Assembly (NCBI GenBank): GCA_963735065.1
Contig: CAVTJL010000006.1
Location: 62,001 to 126,000, forward strand
Source of the DNA: CAVTJL01 sp963735065
GTDB taxonomy: Bacteria > Pseudomonadota > Alphaproteobacteria > Geminicoccales > Geminicoccaceae
Reading direction: 5' to 3'
DNA length: 64,000 nt
The first letter of the stretch is position 1. The number at the start of each line of letters is the position of its first letter. The translations under genes and the position numbers were made by a program. This document shows, piece by piece, positions 17,487 through 26,248 of the stretch. A model generated the notes under the pieces. It made no database searches and was not told where the DNA came from. It was given only the letters and a program-made list of their open reading frames with translations.

Positions 17487-18331
17487 GCGATCTGCTGACC
17501 GAGCTCTCCGACGCGTCTCCCCCGGCCTCTCCGCCGGGGGAGACGGCACTGGCGAGAGCCTTCGCGTTTCGCGCGCCTTTGACACGGCGCGCGCGCATCG
17601 TCATCTCCATCGCCAGCTGCGCCGTCGTGCTCGCCGTCTGGCAGGGCTTCGCCCAGTTCGGCTATGTGAATCCGGTCTTTCTGCCGTCGCCCATCAGGGT
17701 GTTCTCGACCCTGTGGACGATGACGCTGAAGGGTCAGATCCTGGGCAACGCCGCCATATCGATCTGGCGCATTCTCGCGGCTTTCGGCCTCTCGGCCGTC
17801 ATGGCGCTCCCGATCGGCATGCTGATGGCCAGCTACAAGCCGATCAATGCGGCGCTCGAGCCGATCATCGACTTCATTCGCTATCTGCCGACCCCGGCCC
17901 TGGTGCCGATCAGCATCATCTGGTTCGGGGTTGGGGAAGAGACCAAAATCTTCCTCTTGTGGCTCGGCACCTTCTTCCAGCTCGTGCTGCTCGTCGTCGA
18001 CGACGTGAACCGCGTGCCGCAGGAATATGTCGAGACAGCGATGACGCTCGGCGCGCCGCAGCTTGCCATCCTGACCGATGTGGCATGGCCGGCGATCCTG
18101 CCGAGCCTCACCGACAATCTCAGGATCACCCTCGGCTGGTGCTGGACCTATCTCATCATCGCCGAGATCGTCGCCGCCAACTCCGGCCTGGGCTTCGTCA
18201 TCTGGACGGCGCGCCGCTACATGCAGACCGATCAGGTGATGGCCGGCGTCATGACGATCGGGTTGATCGGGCTGGCGAGCGATCAGGCGCTGCGCCTGCT
18301 GCACCGCAAGATGTTCGCTTACATGCATTGA
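17483..18331 (+). CDS. ABC transporter permease, SsuC/TauC type
   Basis: A 282-residue permease with about six membrane helices. The cytoplasmic EAA loop reads ETAMTLGAPQLAILTDVAWP, which contacts the ATPase. FLPSPIRVFSTLWTM and FIRYLPTPALVPISIIWFG are hallmarks of the taurine/nitrate/sulfonate group. It overlaps the binding-protein gene by four bases and is followed 16 bases later by the ATPase. One permease gene would form a homodimeric channel. Confidence 0.91.
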   Translation: MSDLLTELSDASPPASPPGETALARAFAFRAPLTRRARIVISIASCAVVLAVWQGFAQFGYVNPVFLPSPIRVFSTLWTMTLKGQILGNAAISIWRILAAFGLSAVMALPIGMLMASYKPINAALEPIIDFIRYLPTPALVPISIIWFGVGEETKIFLLWLGTFFQLVLLVVDDVNRVPQEYVETAMTLGAPQLAILTDVAWPAILPSLTDNLRITLGWCWTYLIIAEIVAANSGLGFVIWTARRYMQTDQVMAGVMTIGLIGLASDQALRLLHRKMFAYMH

Positions 18332-18347
18332 GGAGGCGGTGACGGCA

Positions 18348-19124
18348 ATGGCGCGGGGCTATCTCAGCTTCGAGGGTATCAGCAAGCGGTTCGACCGGCT
18401 CGAGGTGGTGGCCGCAACCTTCGACATCGACATCGATCGCGGTCAGTTCGTGGTCTTCCTCGGGCCGTCGGGATGCGGGAAGAGCACGCTGATGCGCATG
18501 ATCGGCGGCCTCGACCGGCCGACCAGCGGGGTCATTCGTCTCGACGGCAAGGTGTTGGGCAAGCCCGACGAGCGTCGGGGCATGGTGTTCCAGTCCTACT
18601 CGTCATTTCCGTGGTTGACGGTCGAGCAGAACATCGCCTTCGGCATGCGCTATCGTGCGGAGCTGAGCAAGGCGGACCGACAGGCGCGGACGGCCCATTA
18701 CATGGCTCTGGTCGGGCTGAGCGATTTCGCCAATGCCTATCCGGCGCGCATTTCCGGCGGCATGCGTCAGCGTGTGGCCATTGCGCGGACCTTGGCCGCT
18801 GGCCCTGATGTGCTCTTGATGGACGAGCCATTCGGCGCCCTCGACGCGCAGCGCCGGGAGCAGCTTCAGGTTGAGCTGCGCCGCATTCAGAACGATGACA
18901 GCAAAACCGTGGTCTTTGTCACGCACGATGTGGAGGAGGCGGTTTTTCTCGCTGATCGGATTATCGTTTTCTCTCAACGGCCAGCCCGGGTGATGATGGA
19001 CATCGACGTCGCCGCCGAGTTGGGCAAGGAGCGGTCGCTCGAGCTGCGCGACAGCGAGGCCTTTTTCCACTTGAAGACAGGCCTGCTGCGCCGGGTTCGG
19101 GCCACGATGTCTTCGACGGGATGA
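18348..19124 (+). CDS. ABC transporter ATP-binding protein, SsuB/TauB type
   Basis: A 258-residue ATPase with all motifs intact: Walker A GPSGCGKST, Q-loop VFQSYSSFPWLTV, signature ISGGMRQRVAIAR, Walker B VLLMDEPFGALD and H-loop FVTHDVEEAV. I prefer the ATG at 18348, 11 bases after a perfect AGGAGG at 18331-18336; a GTG at 18339 is too close to it. It completes the binding protein-permease-ATPase importer. About 190 bases without a gene follow before marC. Confidence 0.92.
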   Translation: MARGYLSFEGISKRFDRLEVVAATFDIDIDRGQFVVFLGPSGCGKSTLMRMIGGLDRPTSGVIRLDGKVLGKPDERRGMVFQSYSSFPWLTVEQNIAFGMRYRAELSKADRQARTAHYMALVGLSDFANAYPARISGGMRQRVAIARTLAAGPDVLLMDEPFGALDAQRREQLQVELRRIQNDDSKTVVFVTHDVEEAVFLADRIIVFSQRPARVMMDIDVAAELGKERSLELRDSEAFFHLKTGLLRRVRATMSSTG

Positions 19125-19317
19125 GTGTCGGGCCGGCTCGATGGGCGACGAGGCGGCCATCGCCGGCCGGCGCGTCGCCTTCCCGTCCCGGCTGATCAAG
19201 GATGCGCCGACCAGGACCGCGCTCCGCGCTGTCCAGCGCTCCCCCGCTCGGATCGGAACCCGTTTCAAGCCGGAGCCCGTCCGCTACACTCCTTCACGTG
19301 TCGGGGACAATGGCGGG

Positions 19318-19968
19318 ATGTTTGAAGGAATGGACAGCGCCGAGTTTCTGAGATTCCTCGCGGCGATGCTGGCGATCATGAACCCGATTGGCGGCATGCC
19401 GGTCTTCATCTCGCTCACCTCGGACCGCTCGCCCGAGGATCGGCGCCGGATCGCCCTCGTGGGCTCGCTGGCGGTTCTTGTCGTCCTCGTCGTGACCGCG
19501 CTGGCGGGCGAGCCGATCCTCCACTTTTTCGGCATCTCGGTCCCGTCGTTCCGCGTCGCGGGCGGCATCATCGTGCTGCTGATCGCGCTTTCGATGCTGC
19601 AGGCCAAGCGCAGCGAGGTCCATCACTCGGAGGAGGAGCAGGCCGAGGGCGCCGCCAAGGAAAGCCCCGCGGTCTTTCCCCTGGCGATCCCGATGATCGC
19701 CGGTCCCGGCGCCATCTCGACCGTCATCATCTATACCCACCAGGCGCACGGCGTGACCGGCTGGGCCGCCATCGCCGCCGTAATCGTCGTAATGGTCGTG
19801 GCCGTCTACGTCGCGATGCGCGTCGCCGTCCCGGTGGCGGCGGCGCTCGGCACGGCCGGCATGAACGTCGTGGTCCGCCTCATGGGCATCCTGCTCGCGG
19901 CCATCGCCGTCGAGATGATCGCCGGCGGCATCACCGGCCTCTTCCCGTCGATCGGCAGCGGGCGCTGA
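19318..19968 (+). CDS. MarC family integral membrane protein
   Basis: A 216-residue membrane protein of the MarC/YhgN family with six predicted helices. AIMNPIGGMPVFISLTSDRS is the family signature and FPLAIPMIAGPGAISTVIIY the matching loop in the second half. A His/Glu-rich cytosolic loop (HHSEEEQAEGAAKES) joins the two three-helix halves. The function of the family is unsettled; a role in antibiotic resistance was not borne out. I use ATG 19318, since upstream in-frame sequence is unrelated. Convergent with the GH3 gene, six bases away. Confidence 0.9.
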   Translation: MFEGMDSAEFLRFLAAMLAIMNPIGGMPVFISLTSDRSPEDRRRIALVGSLAVLVVLVVTALAGEPILHFFGISVPSFRVAGGIIVLLIALSMLQAKRSEVHHSEEEQAEGAAKESPAVFPLAIPMIAGPGAISTVIIYTHQAHGVTGWAAIAAVIVVMVVAVYVAMRVAVPVAAALGTAGMNVVVRLMGILLAAIAVEMIAGGITGLFPSIGSGR

Positions 19969-19974
19969 GGCCCC

Positions 19975-22053
19975 TCAGCCTGCCCGGAGCAGCAGCTCTG
20001 CCACGATCTGCCGGCGCGGGTCCGCGCTCGGGCCGACCCTGATCTCGAAGCTGCCGGGCTCGAGGCGGGGCTCGAGATCGGGCCCCAGAAAGCTGAAGGC
20101 TTCGGTACTCAACACGAGCCGTGCCGTCCCACGCTCGCCTGGGTCCAGGCGGATCTTCTGCCAGCCACGCAGCTCTTGCATCGGCCGCGCCACGCTCGCC
20201 ACGCGATCGCGGACAAAGAAAAAAAGCGTCTCCTCACCGGGGCGGTGGCCCTCGTTCGTGACCTCGACGGTGATCTCGATCGGGTCGCCCGGGCGGGCCT
20301 CCGCGGGCGTCACCTCGAGCTTCCGATAGGAGAAGCGCGCGTAGGAAAGCCCGTGCCCGAAGGGGAAGAGCGGCTCGACCGGCAGGTCGATGTACTTCGA
20401 TGTGTAGCGCTGTCCCGAGTCGGCCGGCCTGCCGGTCGGCCGCTGGGCATAGAAGACCGGGATCTGGCCCGTGTCGACCGGCCACGAGACCGGCAGGCGT
20501 CCCGTCGGCTCGGCGGCGCCGCTCAACACCTCCGCCACCGCGTGGCCAGCCTCGACGCCCAGGAACCAGGTGGCCAGCACGGTGCCGGCCTGCTCGAAGA
20601 GCCAGGGCACCATGAGCGGCCTCCCCGAGCTCAGCAGGAGGACCGTGGGCTTGCCGAGCCTGAGAACGGCCTCGGCCAGCGCCCGCTGGCGGCCCGGCAG
20701 GTCCGGTCGGGCCCGGCTCGCCGCCTCGCCGCTCATGAAGCGCTTCTCGCCGAGGCAGAGGAGGACGATGTCGGCCTCGCGCGCCGCCTGGACGGCCGCC
20801 TCGATGCCGCTCTCGTCCTCTCCCTCGATGGCAACGCCGGGCACGTGGACGAGCACGGTGCCCGCGAAGGCGCCGCGCAGGCCATCGAGAATGCTGACCG
20901 CCTCCTCGGGCGCGCCGGCCGCGGACCAGGGTCCCGGCATCTCGAGACCCGCATCGGCCAGCGGGCCCAAGACGGCTATTCGCTTGGGCGCGGGATCCAG
21001 TGGGAGGAGCCCCGCCTCGTCCTGGAGCAGCACGATCGAGCGGCGGCCCGCCTCGCGGGCCAGCGCCCTGCGCTCGGCCTTCGTCGTCGGGGAGGCCGGC
21101 GGAGCGCCGCAGCGGCGGTAGGGATCGTCGAGAAGGCCCAGCCGCTCCTTCAGCGCGAGCACGCGCCGAACCAATTCGTCGACCCGCTCGATGCCGACGA
21201 GGCCACGCTCGAGCGCCTCGGGCAGGCCGCGAACGAACGCGTCACCCATCATGTCGATGTCGACGCCGGCCTCGAGGGCGAGTGCTGCGGCCTCGGCCAG
21301 ATCGGCCGCCACGCCGTGCGCGATCAGCTCCGCCACGGCGCCATAGTCGCTGATGAGGACGCCGCCGAAGCCCCATCCGCCTCGAAGCACGCCCCGGAGG
21401 AGCGGCCCGTTCGCCGTCGTCGGCACGCCCGCGAGGTCGTTGAAGGACGGCATCACCGAGGCTGCCCCGTGACCCACGGCGGATGCGAAGGCTGGCAGAT
21501 GCACCTCGTGCAGCGTGCGCTCGGAGACGTCGACCGAGGCATATTCACGGCCCGCGCCGACCGCCCCATAGCCGCCCAGATGCTTGGCGCAGGCGGCCAC
21601 GGCGTCGGTGGCGTCGAGACCGCCCTTCTGCAAGGCACCGATCCTGGCCTCCGCCAGCCTTGCCGCGAGCCAGGGATCCTCGCCCGGGCTCTCCGCGATG
21701 CGCCCCCAGCGGGGATCGCGGCAGACATCCAGCATCGGCGCGAAGAGAAGGTCGAGGCCGTCGGCCGCGGCCTCCTCGGCCGTGACGCGGGCTGTCCGCC
21801 GCCACATTCCCGGATCGAAGGCGCCGGCCTCGGCCAGCGGGATCGGAAAGATCGTGCGGTGGCCGTGGATGGCATCGAAGCCGAAAAAAAGCGGGATGCC
21901 GAGCCTTGTCTCCTCGACGGCCGTCCGCTGCGCCTCGCGGACGCGCTCTCTCCCGTAAAGGTTGAGAAGGCTGCCCACTTGACCCGAGCGCACCGCCGCC
22001 AGCCAGTCGCCCGCGGCCATCGGGCCCGTTACCGCGAGGTCGGCCGTCACCAT
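19975..22053 (-). CDS. bglX: Glycoside hydrolase family 3 beta-glucosidase, N-terminus displaced by a frameshift
   Basis: A GH3 enzyme with the (beta/alpha)8 domain, the alpha/beta sandwich (LPLDPAPKRIAVLGPLADAG) and a C-terminal fibronectin-III-like domain (PGDPIEITVEVTNEGHRPGE). The nucleophile is Asp236 of LISDYGAVAEL. The ATG at 22053 omits conserved residues: in frame just upstream is KEKIGQLA, and one base out of frame is MTEPVGSPRTEALIASMS from an ATG at 22135. Removing one T at 22081-22082 joins them into a normal 719-residue protein. No signal peptide is visible, unlike typical BglX, which suggests a cytoplasmic enzyme acting on imported oligosaccharides. It is divergent from the ABC/GH144/GH13 operon. 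Confidence 0.88.
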   Translation of the reverse strand: MVTADLAVTGPMAAGDWLAAVRSGQVGSLLNLYGRERVREAQRTAVEETRLGIPLFFGFDAIHGHRTIFPIPLAEAGAFDPGMWRRTARVTAEEAAADGLDLLFAPMLDVCRDPRWGRIAESPGEDPWLAARLAEARIGALQKGGLDATDAVAACAKHLGGYGAVGAGREYASVDVSERTLHEVHLPAFASAVGHGAASVMPSFNDLAGVPTTANGPLLRGVLRGGWGFGGVLISDYGAVAELIAHGVAADLAEAAALALEAGVDIDMMGDAFVRGLPEALERGLVGIERVDELVRRVLALKERLGLLDDPYRRCGAPPASPTTKAERRALAREAGRRSIVLLQDEAGLLPLDPAPKRIAVLGPLADAGLEMPGPWSAAGAPEEAVSILDGLRGAFAGTVLVHVPGVAIEGEDESGIEAAVQAAREADIVLLCLGEKRFMSGEAASRARPDLPGRQRALAEAVLRLGKPTVLLLSSGRPLMVPWLFEQAGTVLATWFLGVEAGHAVAEVLSGAAEPTGRLPVSWPVDTGQIPVFYAQRPTGRPADSGQRYTSKYIDLPVEPLFPFGHGLSYARFSYRKLEVTPAEARPGDPIEITVEVTNEGHRPGEETLFFFVRDRVASVARPMQELRGWQKIRLDPGERGTARLVLSTEAFSFLGPDLEPRLEPGSFEIRVGPSADPRRQIVAELLLRAG

Positions 22054-22351
22054 CGCAAGCTGGCCGATCTTTTCCTTAAGAACTCATGGAGGCGATCAGC
22101 GCCTCGGTCCGCGGTGATCCGACCGGCTCGGTCATCAGCGCCACCCCGCTCCCTGAAGCCACACCTCGCGAGTTTGTTCATGCCCGCGATCGGCTCGGGG
22201 TAGCCTCGCTGCTAAATTGCGTCTAGAGCGAAAGGAAGGCAGCGGGACTCCACTTGGGCGGTTCAAGGGGCGCGCGCCATCGCGGTCGTTAGGCTCGCCT
22301 TAAGAGTCCTGCGTTTACCACGGCTGAGCCGAACGCTCCGGGGTACAACGC

Positions 22352-24187
22352 ATGACCGAACGGGCCGAGCCGCGGCGATCCAGCAAGGGCACCGCCGAGC
22401 CCGATCAGAGCGAAGGTCCGATCCGGCAGCTGAGGATCCTGCTGCAGGCTCTCCTCCGCTCGCCGGCGCGCCGGCGCATCGGCCTGCTGGCCGGCGGCAT
22501 CGTCGCCGTCGTCTGCCTCAACGCCGTGGGCCAGATCCGGCTCAACGCGTGGCAGGGTGCCTTCTTCGATGCGCTGGGCGCCCGCGCCCTGCCGGCCTTC
22601 CTCACCCAGCTCGCCGTGTTCGTGCCGATCATGGGCCTCCTTCTCGTGCTCGTGGTGGCCCAGACCTGGCTCCAGGAGATCACGAAGGTCCGGCTGCGCG
22701 AATGGCTGACCCACGACCTGCTCGACCAGTGGCTGGCACCCCGGCGCGCCTGCCTGCTCGGCCATGCGGGCGAGATCGGCGTCAATCCCGACCAGCGCAT
22801 GCAGGAGGACGCCCGTCATCTGAGCGAGCTCACGGCCGAGCTCGGCGTGGGCCTGATGCAGGCGACGCTGTTGCTGGTGAGCTTCATCGGCGTGCTTTGG
22901 GTGCTCTCGCGCCACGTCGTCTTCGGCTCCGGCGACACGGCGTTCACCGTCCCGGGCTACATGGTCTGGTGCGCGCTGGGCTATGCGCTCACCGGCTCCT
23001 GGCTGACCTGGCGGGTCGGCCGCCCGCTCATCCCCATCAACGCCGAGCGCTACGCCCGCGAGGCGAAGCTCCGCTTCGCCTTCGTCCGCGTCGACGAGTG
23101 CGCGGAGGCGATAGCGCTCCACGGTGGCGAGGCCGACGAGCGGCGCCTCTTGAACGGAACCGTCGACGACGTGGTCGGCATCACCACGCGTCTCGCGGGC
23201 GGGCTGGCCAAGCTCACCTGGATCACCTCGGGCTATGGCTGGCTCGCCATCGTGGCACCCGTGCTGGTTGCCTCCCCGGGCTACTTCCAGGGCAGCATGT
23301 CGTTCGGCGGCCTGATGATGGTGGTGGGCGCCTTCAATCAGGTCCAGCAGGCGCTACGCTGGTTCGTGGACAACTTCTCGCGGATCGCCGACTGGCGGGC
23401 CACGCTGCTCCGTGTCGTCTCCTTCCGGCGCGCCCTCATCGGGCTCGAGGAGGATGTGAGCACCGGCGGCAATATCCGGCGCACGGATGCGCCGACGCCG
23501 AGCCTCGTCCTCGAGCGCCTGAGCGTCGCCCTTGTCGAGGGCCGGGCGTGGCTCGACGCGCCCCGGGTCGACATCGAGCCCGGCGACCGGGTGCTGATCG
23601 TGGGCGAGCCCGGCGTCGGCAAGAGCACGCTCTTTCGGGCCATCGCCGGGCTTTGGCCATGGGGTGGCGGCAGCCTCCAGCTTCCGCCGCGCGATGCCAT
23701 GATGTTCATGCCGCATCGCCCCTACCTGCCGCCCGGCAGCCTGCGCTCCGCCATCACCTATCCGGCCGCCTCCGACGCCTTCGCGCCGGCGGACATCGAG
23801 GCGGCGTTCGAGCGGCTGGGGATCGAGCGGCTGGCGCCGTTGCTCGACCGCGAGCGGCGCTGGGACCGCGAGCTGTCGCTCGACGATCAGCAGCGGCTGG
23901 CCTTCGTGCGCCTGCTGCTGCACGCGCCCGGCTGGGTCTTCCTCGACGACGCCATGGGCGCCCTCTCGGACGAGCATCGTCGCATCGTGCTCGGCCTTTT
24001 CGAGCAGGAGCTGCTCGAGACGGCCGTGGTCGGCATCAGCCGCACGCCCGATACCGAGGGCTTCTACACGCGGACCTATCACCTCCTGCGGCAGGGTGAT
24101 GTGCCACCGGCCTTCCTGCCGCTGCCCGAGCCGTCGCCCTCGCCCGTGCCGGCCGCGCCTGCGTTGGCCGGGGCCACGCTCGCCTAG
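22352..24187 (+). CDS. YddA-like ABC transporter (membrane plus ATPase), degenerate ATPase motifs, copy 1
   Basis: A 611-residue fused ABC protein of the SbmA/BacA-YddA branch. About six helices span residues 40-330, with VRLREWLTHDLLDQWLAPRR and NPDQRMQEDARHLSEL typical of the family. Walker A is intact (GEPGVGKST). The Q-loop Gln is His (MPHRPYLPPGS), the signature is LSLDDQQRLAF, the Walker B Glu is Asp (VFLDDAMGAL) and the H-loop His is lost (GISRTPDTEGF). ATP probably binds but hydrolysis should be weak. A Pro-rich tail ends the protein. The near-adjacent paralogue suggests a heterodimer. Substrate unknown; SbmA/BacA relatives move peptides. Confidence 0.88.
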   Translation: MTERAEPRRSSKGTAEPDQSEGPIRQLRILLQALLRSPARRRIGLLAGGIVAVVCLNAVGQIRLNAWQGAFFDALGARALPAFLTQLAVFVPIMGLLLVLVVAQTWLQEITKVRLREWLTHDLLDQWLAPRRACLLGHAGEIGVNPDQRMQEDARHLSELTAELGVGLMQATLLLVSFIGVLWVLSRHVVFGSGDTAFTVPGYMVWCALGYALTGSWLTWRVGRPLIPINAERYAREAKLRFAFVRVDECAEAIALHGGEADERRLLNGTVDDVVGITTRLAGGLAKLTWITSGYGWLAIVAPVLVASPGYFQGSMSFGGLMMVVGAFNQVQQALRWFVDNFSRIADWRATLLRVVSFRRALIGLEEDVSTGGNIRRTDAPTPSLVLERLSVALVEGRAWLDAPRVDIEPGDRVLIVGEPGVGKSTLFRAIAGLWPWGGGSLQLPPRDAMMFMPHRPYLPPGSLRSAITYPAASDAFAPADIEAAFERLGIERLAPLLDRERRWDRELSLDDQQRLAFVRLLLHAPGWVFLDDAMGALSDEHRRIVLGLFEQELLETAVVGISRTPDTEGFYTRTYHLLRQGDVPPAFLPLPEPSPSPVPAAPALAGATLA

Positions 24188-24436
24188 AGCCGGCTTCCGC
24201 CGCCGACGTTCCGGGGCAGGGACGTAGGCGCGCTCGCGCCCGCGTCGCCGCCAGCCGTCTTGAGCTGCCTTCGCACTCCGGGCAGGATCGCGCGGCTCCG
24301 CCGCGGGCCGTCGCCGCATGCACGCTCTCGATCGCGTCGTGCAGGGTGGCCCGAGGCCTGGGGGCTGCGACGTGAATGAGCGCGGGCCGTCGCTCCCCAG
24401 CGGGCAGGGGCACGGCTGCGTGAAGGGGGCGATGTC

Positions 24437-26248
24437 ATGGACGCTCGCGACGAGACCGCTTCGGAGCCGGGGATGGCATGCAGGCAGCCAGCCCTCTCGG
24501 ATGGCAATCTCCTGGTCGAGCTCAAGACCCTGCTCGACGCGCTCCGGCACGCCGAGCTCGGCCGGATGCTGGGCTTCCTCGGCCTCGGCCTGGTCGCGGT
24601 GGTCTGTGCCAACACGGGCGCGCAGATCTGGCTCAATCGCTGGCAGCGCACCTTCTATGATGCCCTGGAGCGCCGTGACGTCCCCGACTTCCTCTCGCAG
24701 CTCATGATGTTCGCCGTCATCGCCGGCCTGCTGCTGGTGCTGGTCGTGGGCCAGACCTGGTTCCAGGAGCTGATCAAGGTCAGGCTGCGCGAGTGGCTGA
24801 CCCGGGACCTGCTGCAGCAGTGGCTGGCGCCGCGCAGGGCCTATCTCCTCTCCTTCTGCGGCGACATCGGCGCCAACCCCGACCAGCGCATGGACGCCGA
24901 TGCCCAGCATCTGACGGAGCTCACAGGCGATCTCGGCTCCGGCCTCCTTCAGTCGACCCTGCTCCTCGTGAGCTTCATCGGCGTGCTCTGGTTCCTCTCC
25001 GATCAGGTCGTCTTCGGCAGCGGCGCCAACACGTTCACCATTCCCGGCTACATGGTGTGGTGCGCGCTGGCCTACGCCGTCAGCGGATCCTGGCTCACCC
25101 GACGGGTCGGCAAGCCGCTCATCCCGCTCAACGCCAATCGCTACGCGCTCGAGGCCGAGCTGCGCTTCGCGCTCGTCCACGCCAACGAGTCGACCGAGGG
25201 GTTTACCCTCTACGAGGGCGAGCAGGACGAGAGGAAGGGGCTCGAGGCCGCGCTGGACCGGGTCATCCATATCCAGCGCCAGCTCGTGACCGGCCTGACG
25301 CGGCTCACCTGGATCACCTCGGGCTATGGCTGGGTCGCGATCGTGGCACCCATCATCGTGGCAGCCCCCGGCTACTTCGCGGGCAACATCACGTTCGGTG
25401 GGTTGATGATGGTGGTGGGGGCCTTCCTCCAGGTGCAGTCGGCGCTGCGCTGGTATGTCGACAATTTCTCGAAGCTCGCGGACTGGCGCGCCACCCTCCT
25501 GCGCATCGTGGCGTTCCGCGACGCGCTCCGCTCCGTGGACACCGTGGGAGAGGGGACCGAGCAGATCGAGCTCGTCGAGGATCCCGACGGCAAGGCGGCG
25601 CTCGAGGGCGTCACGCTCCGCCTCGCCCACGGCAGGGCCGGGCTCGAGGAGGGCGGGCTCGACGTGGCGCCGGGCGAGCATGTGTTGGTGACCGGCGAGC
25701 CGGGTGCGGGCAAGAGCACGCTCTTTCGCGCCATGGCCGGCCTGTGGCGCTGGGGCTCCGGCCGCATCCGCATGCCGCCCAGGGCACGCGTGATGTTCCT
25801 GCCACAGCGCCCCTATTTGCCGCTCGGCACGCTCAGGGCGGCGCTGAGCTATCCCTCGAGCGCAGGCCGCTTCGACGACGCGGCGCTGACGGGCGCGCTT
25901 GAGGGCGTGGGTTTGGGCCGCCTGGCGCCGTCGCTCGACAAGGTGCAGCGATGGGACAGGGAGCTGTCGTTCGATGAGCAGCAGCGGCTGGCCTTCGCTC
26001 GCCTCCTGCTGCAGCGGCCGCAGCTCGCCGTGCTGGACGATGCCTTCGCCGCCATCGACGAGGAGAGCCGCGGCCATATTCTCGATCTCTTCGACAAGGA
26101 GCTGGGCGACGTCGCGGTGATCGGCATCCGCCGCACCCCGGCGCGCGACGGCTTCTACGATCGGGTCGTGCATCTGCGTCGCAAGCCCGGCGAGGAGCGC
26201 CTGACCTTCAAGCCGCAGGGCATCGCGGCAACCCTGCAGGCCGCGTGA
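24437..26248 (+). CDS. YddA-like ABC transporter (membrane plus ATPase), degenerate ATPase motifs, copy 2
   Basis: A 603-residue paralogue of the preceding gene with long near-identical stretches (LTWITSGYGW, VSFIGVLW, VRLREWLT). Walker A is GEPGAGKST and the Q-loop Gln is kept (LPQRPYLPLGT), unlike copy 1. Walker B again has Asp in place of catalytic Glu (AVLDDAFAAIDEE) and the H-loop His is again missing (GIRRTPARDGF). A 249-base gap without a gene separates the copies. Its TGA overlaps the ATG of the GH144-like gene (TGATG), tying transport and glycan hydrolysis together. Direction and cargo are not evident. Confidence 0.88.
   Translation: MDARDETASEPGMACRQPALSDGNLLVELKTLLDALRHAELGRMLGFLGLGLVAVVCANTGAQIWLNRWQRTFYDALERRDVPDFLSQLMMFAVIAGLLLVLVVGQTWFQELIKVRLREWLTRDLLQQWLAPRRAYLLSFCGDIGANPDQRMDADAQHLTELTGDLGSGLLQSTLLLVSFIGVLWFLSDQVVFGSGANTFTIPGYMVWCALAYAVSGSWLTRRVGKPLIPLNANRYALEAELRFALVHANESTEGFTLYEGEQDERKGLEAALDRVIHIQRQLVTGLTRLTWITSGYGWVAIVAPIIVAAPGYFAGNITFGGLMMVVGAFLQVQSALRWYVDNFSKLADWRATLLRIVAFRDALRSVDTVGEGTEQIELVEDPDGKAALEGVTLRLAHGRAGLEEGGLDVAPGEHVLVTGEPGAGKSTLFRAMAGLWRWGSGRIRMPPRARVMFLPQRPYLPLGTLRAALSYPSSAGRFDDAALTGALEGVGLGRLAPSLDKVQRWDRELSFDEQQRLAFARLLLQRPQLAVLDDAFAAIDEESRGHILDLFDKELGDVAVIGIRRTPARDGFYDRVVHLRRKPGEERLTFKPQGIAATLQAA

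Noticed and set aside
24188..24436. Possible gene between the tandem ABC copies
   Set aside because: Frames are Arg/Pro/Ala-rich without motifs; treated as spacer.
23354..26173. Long minus-strand open frame of 939 residues opposite the tandem ABC genes
   Set aside because: It is the complement of two clear ABC genes; its composition (Arg/His/Glu/Gly-rich) is typical of GC-rich antisense shadows.
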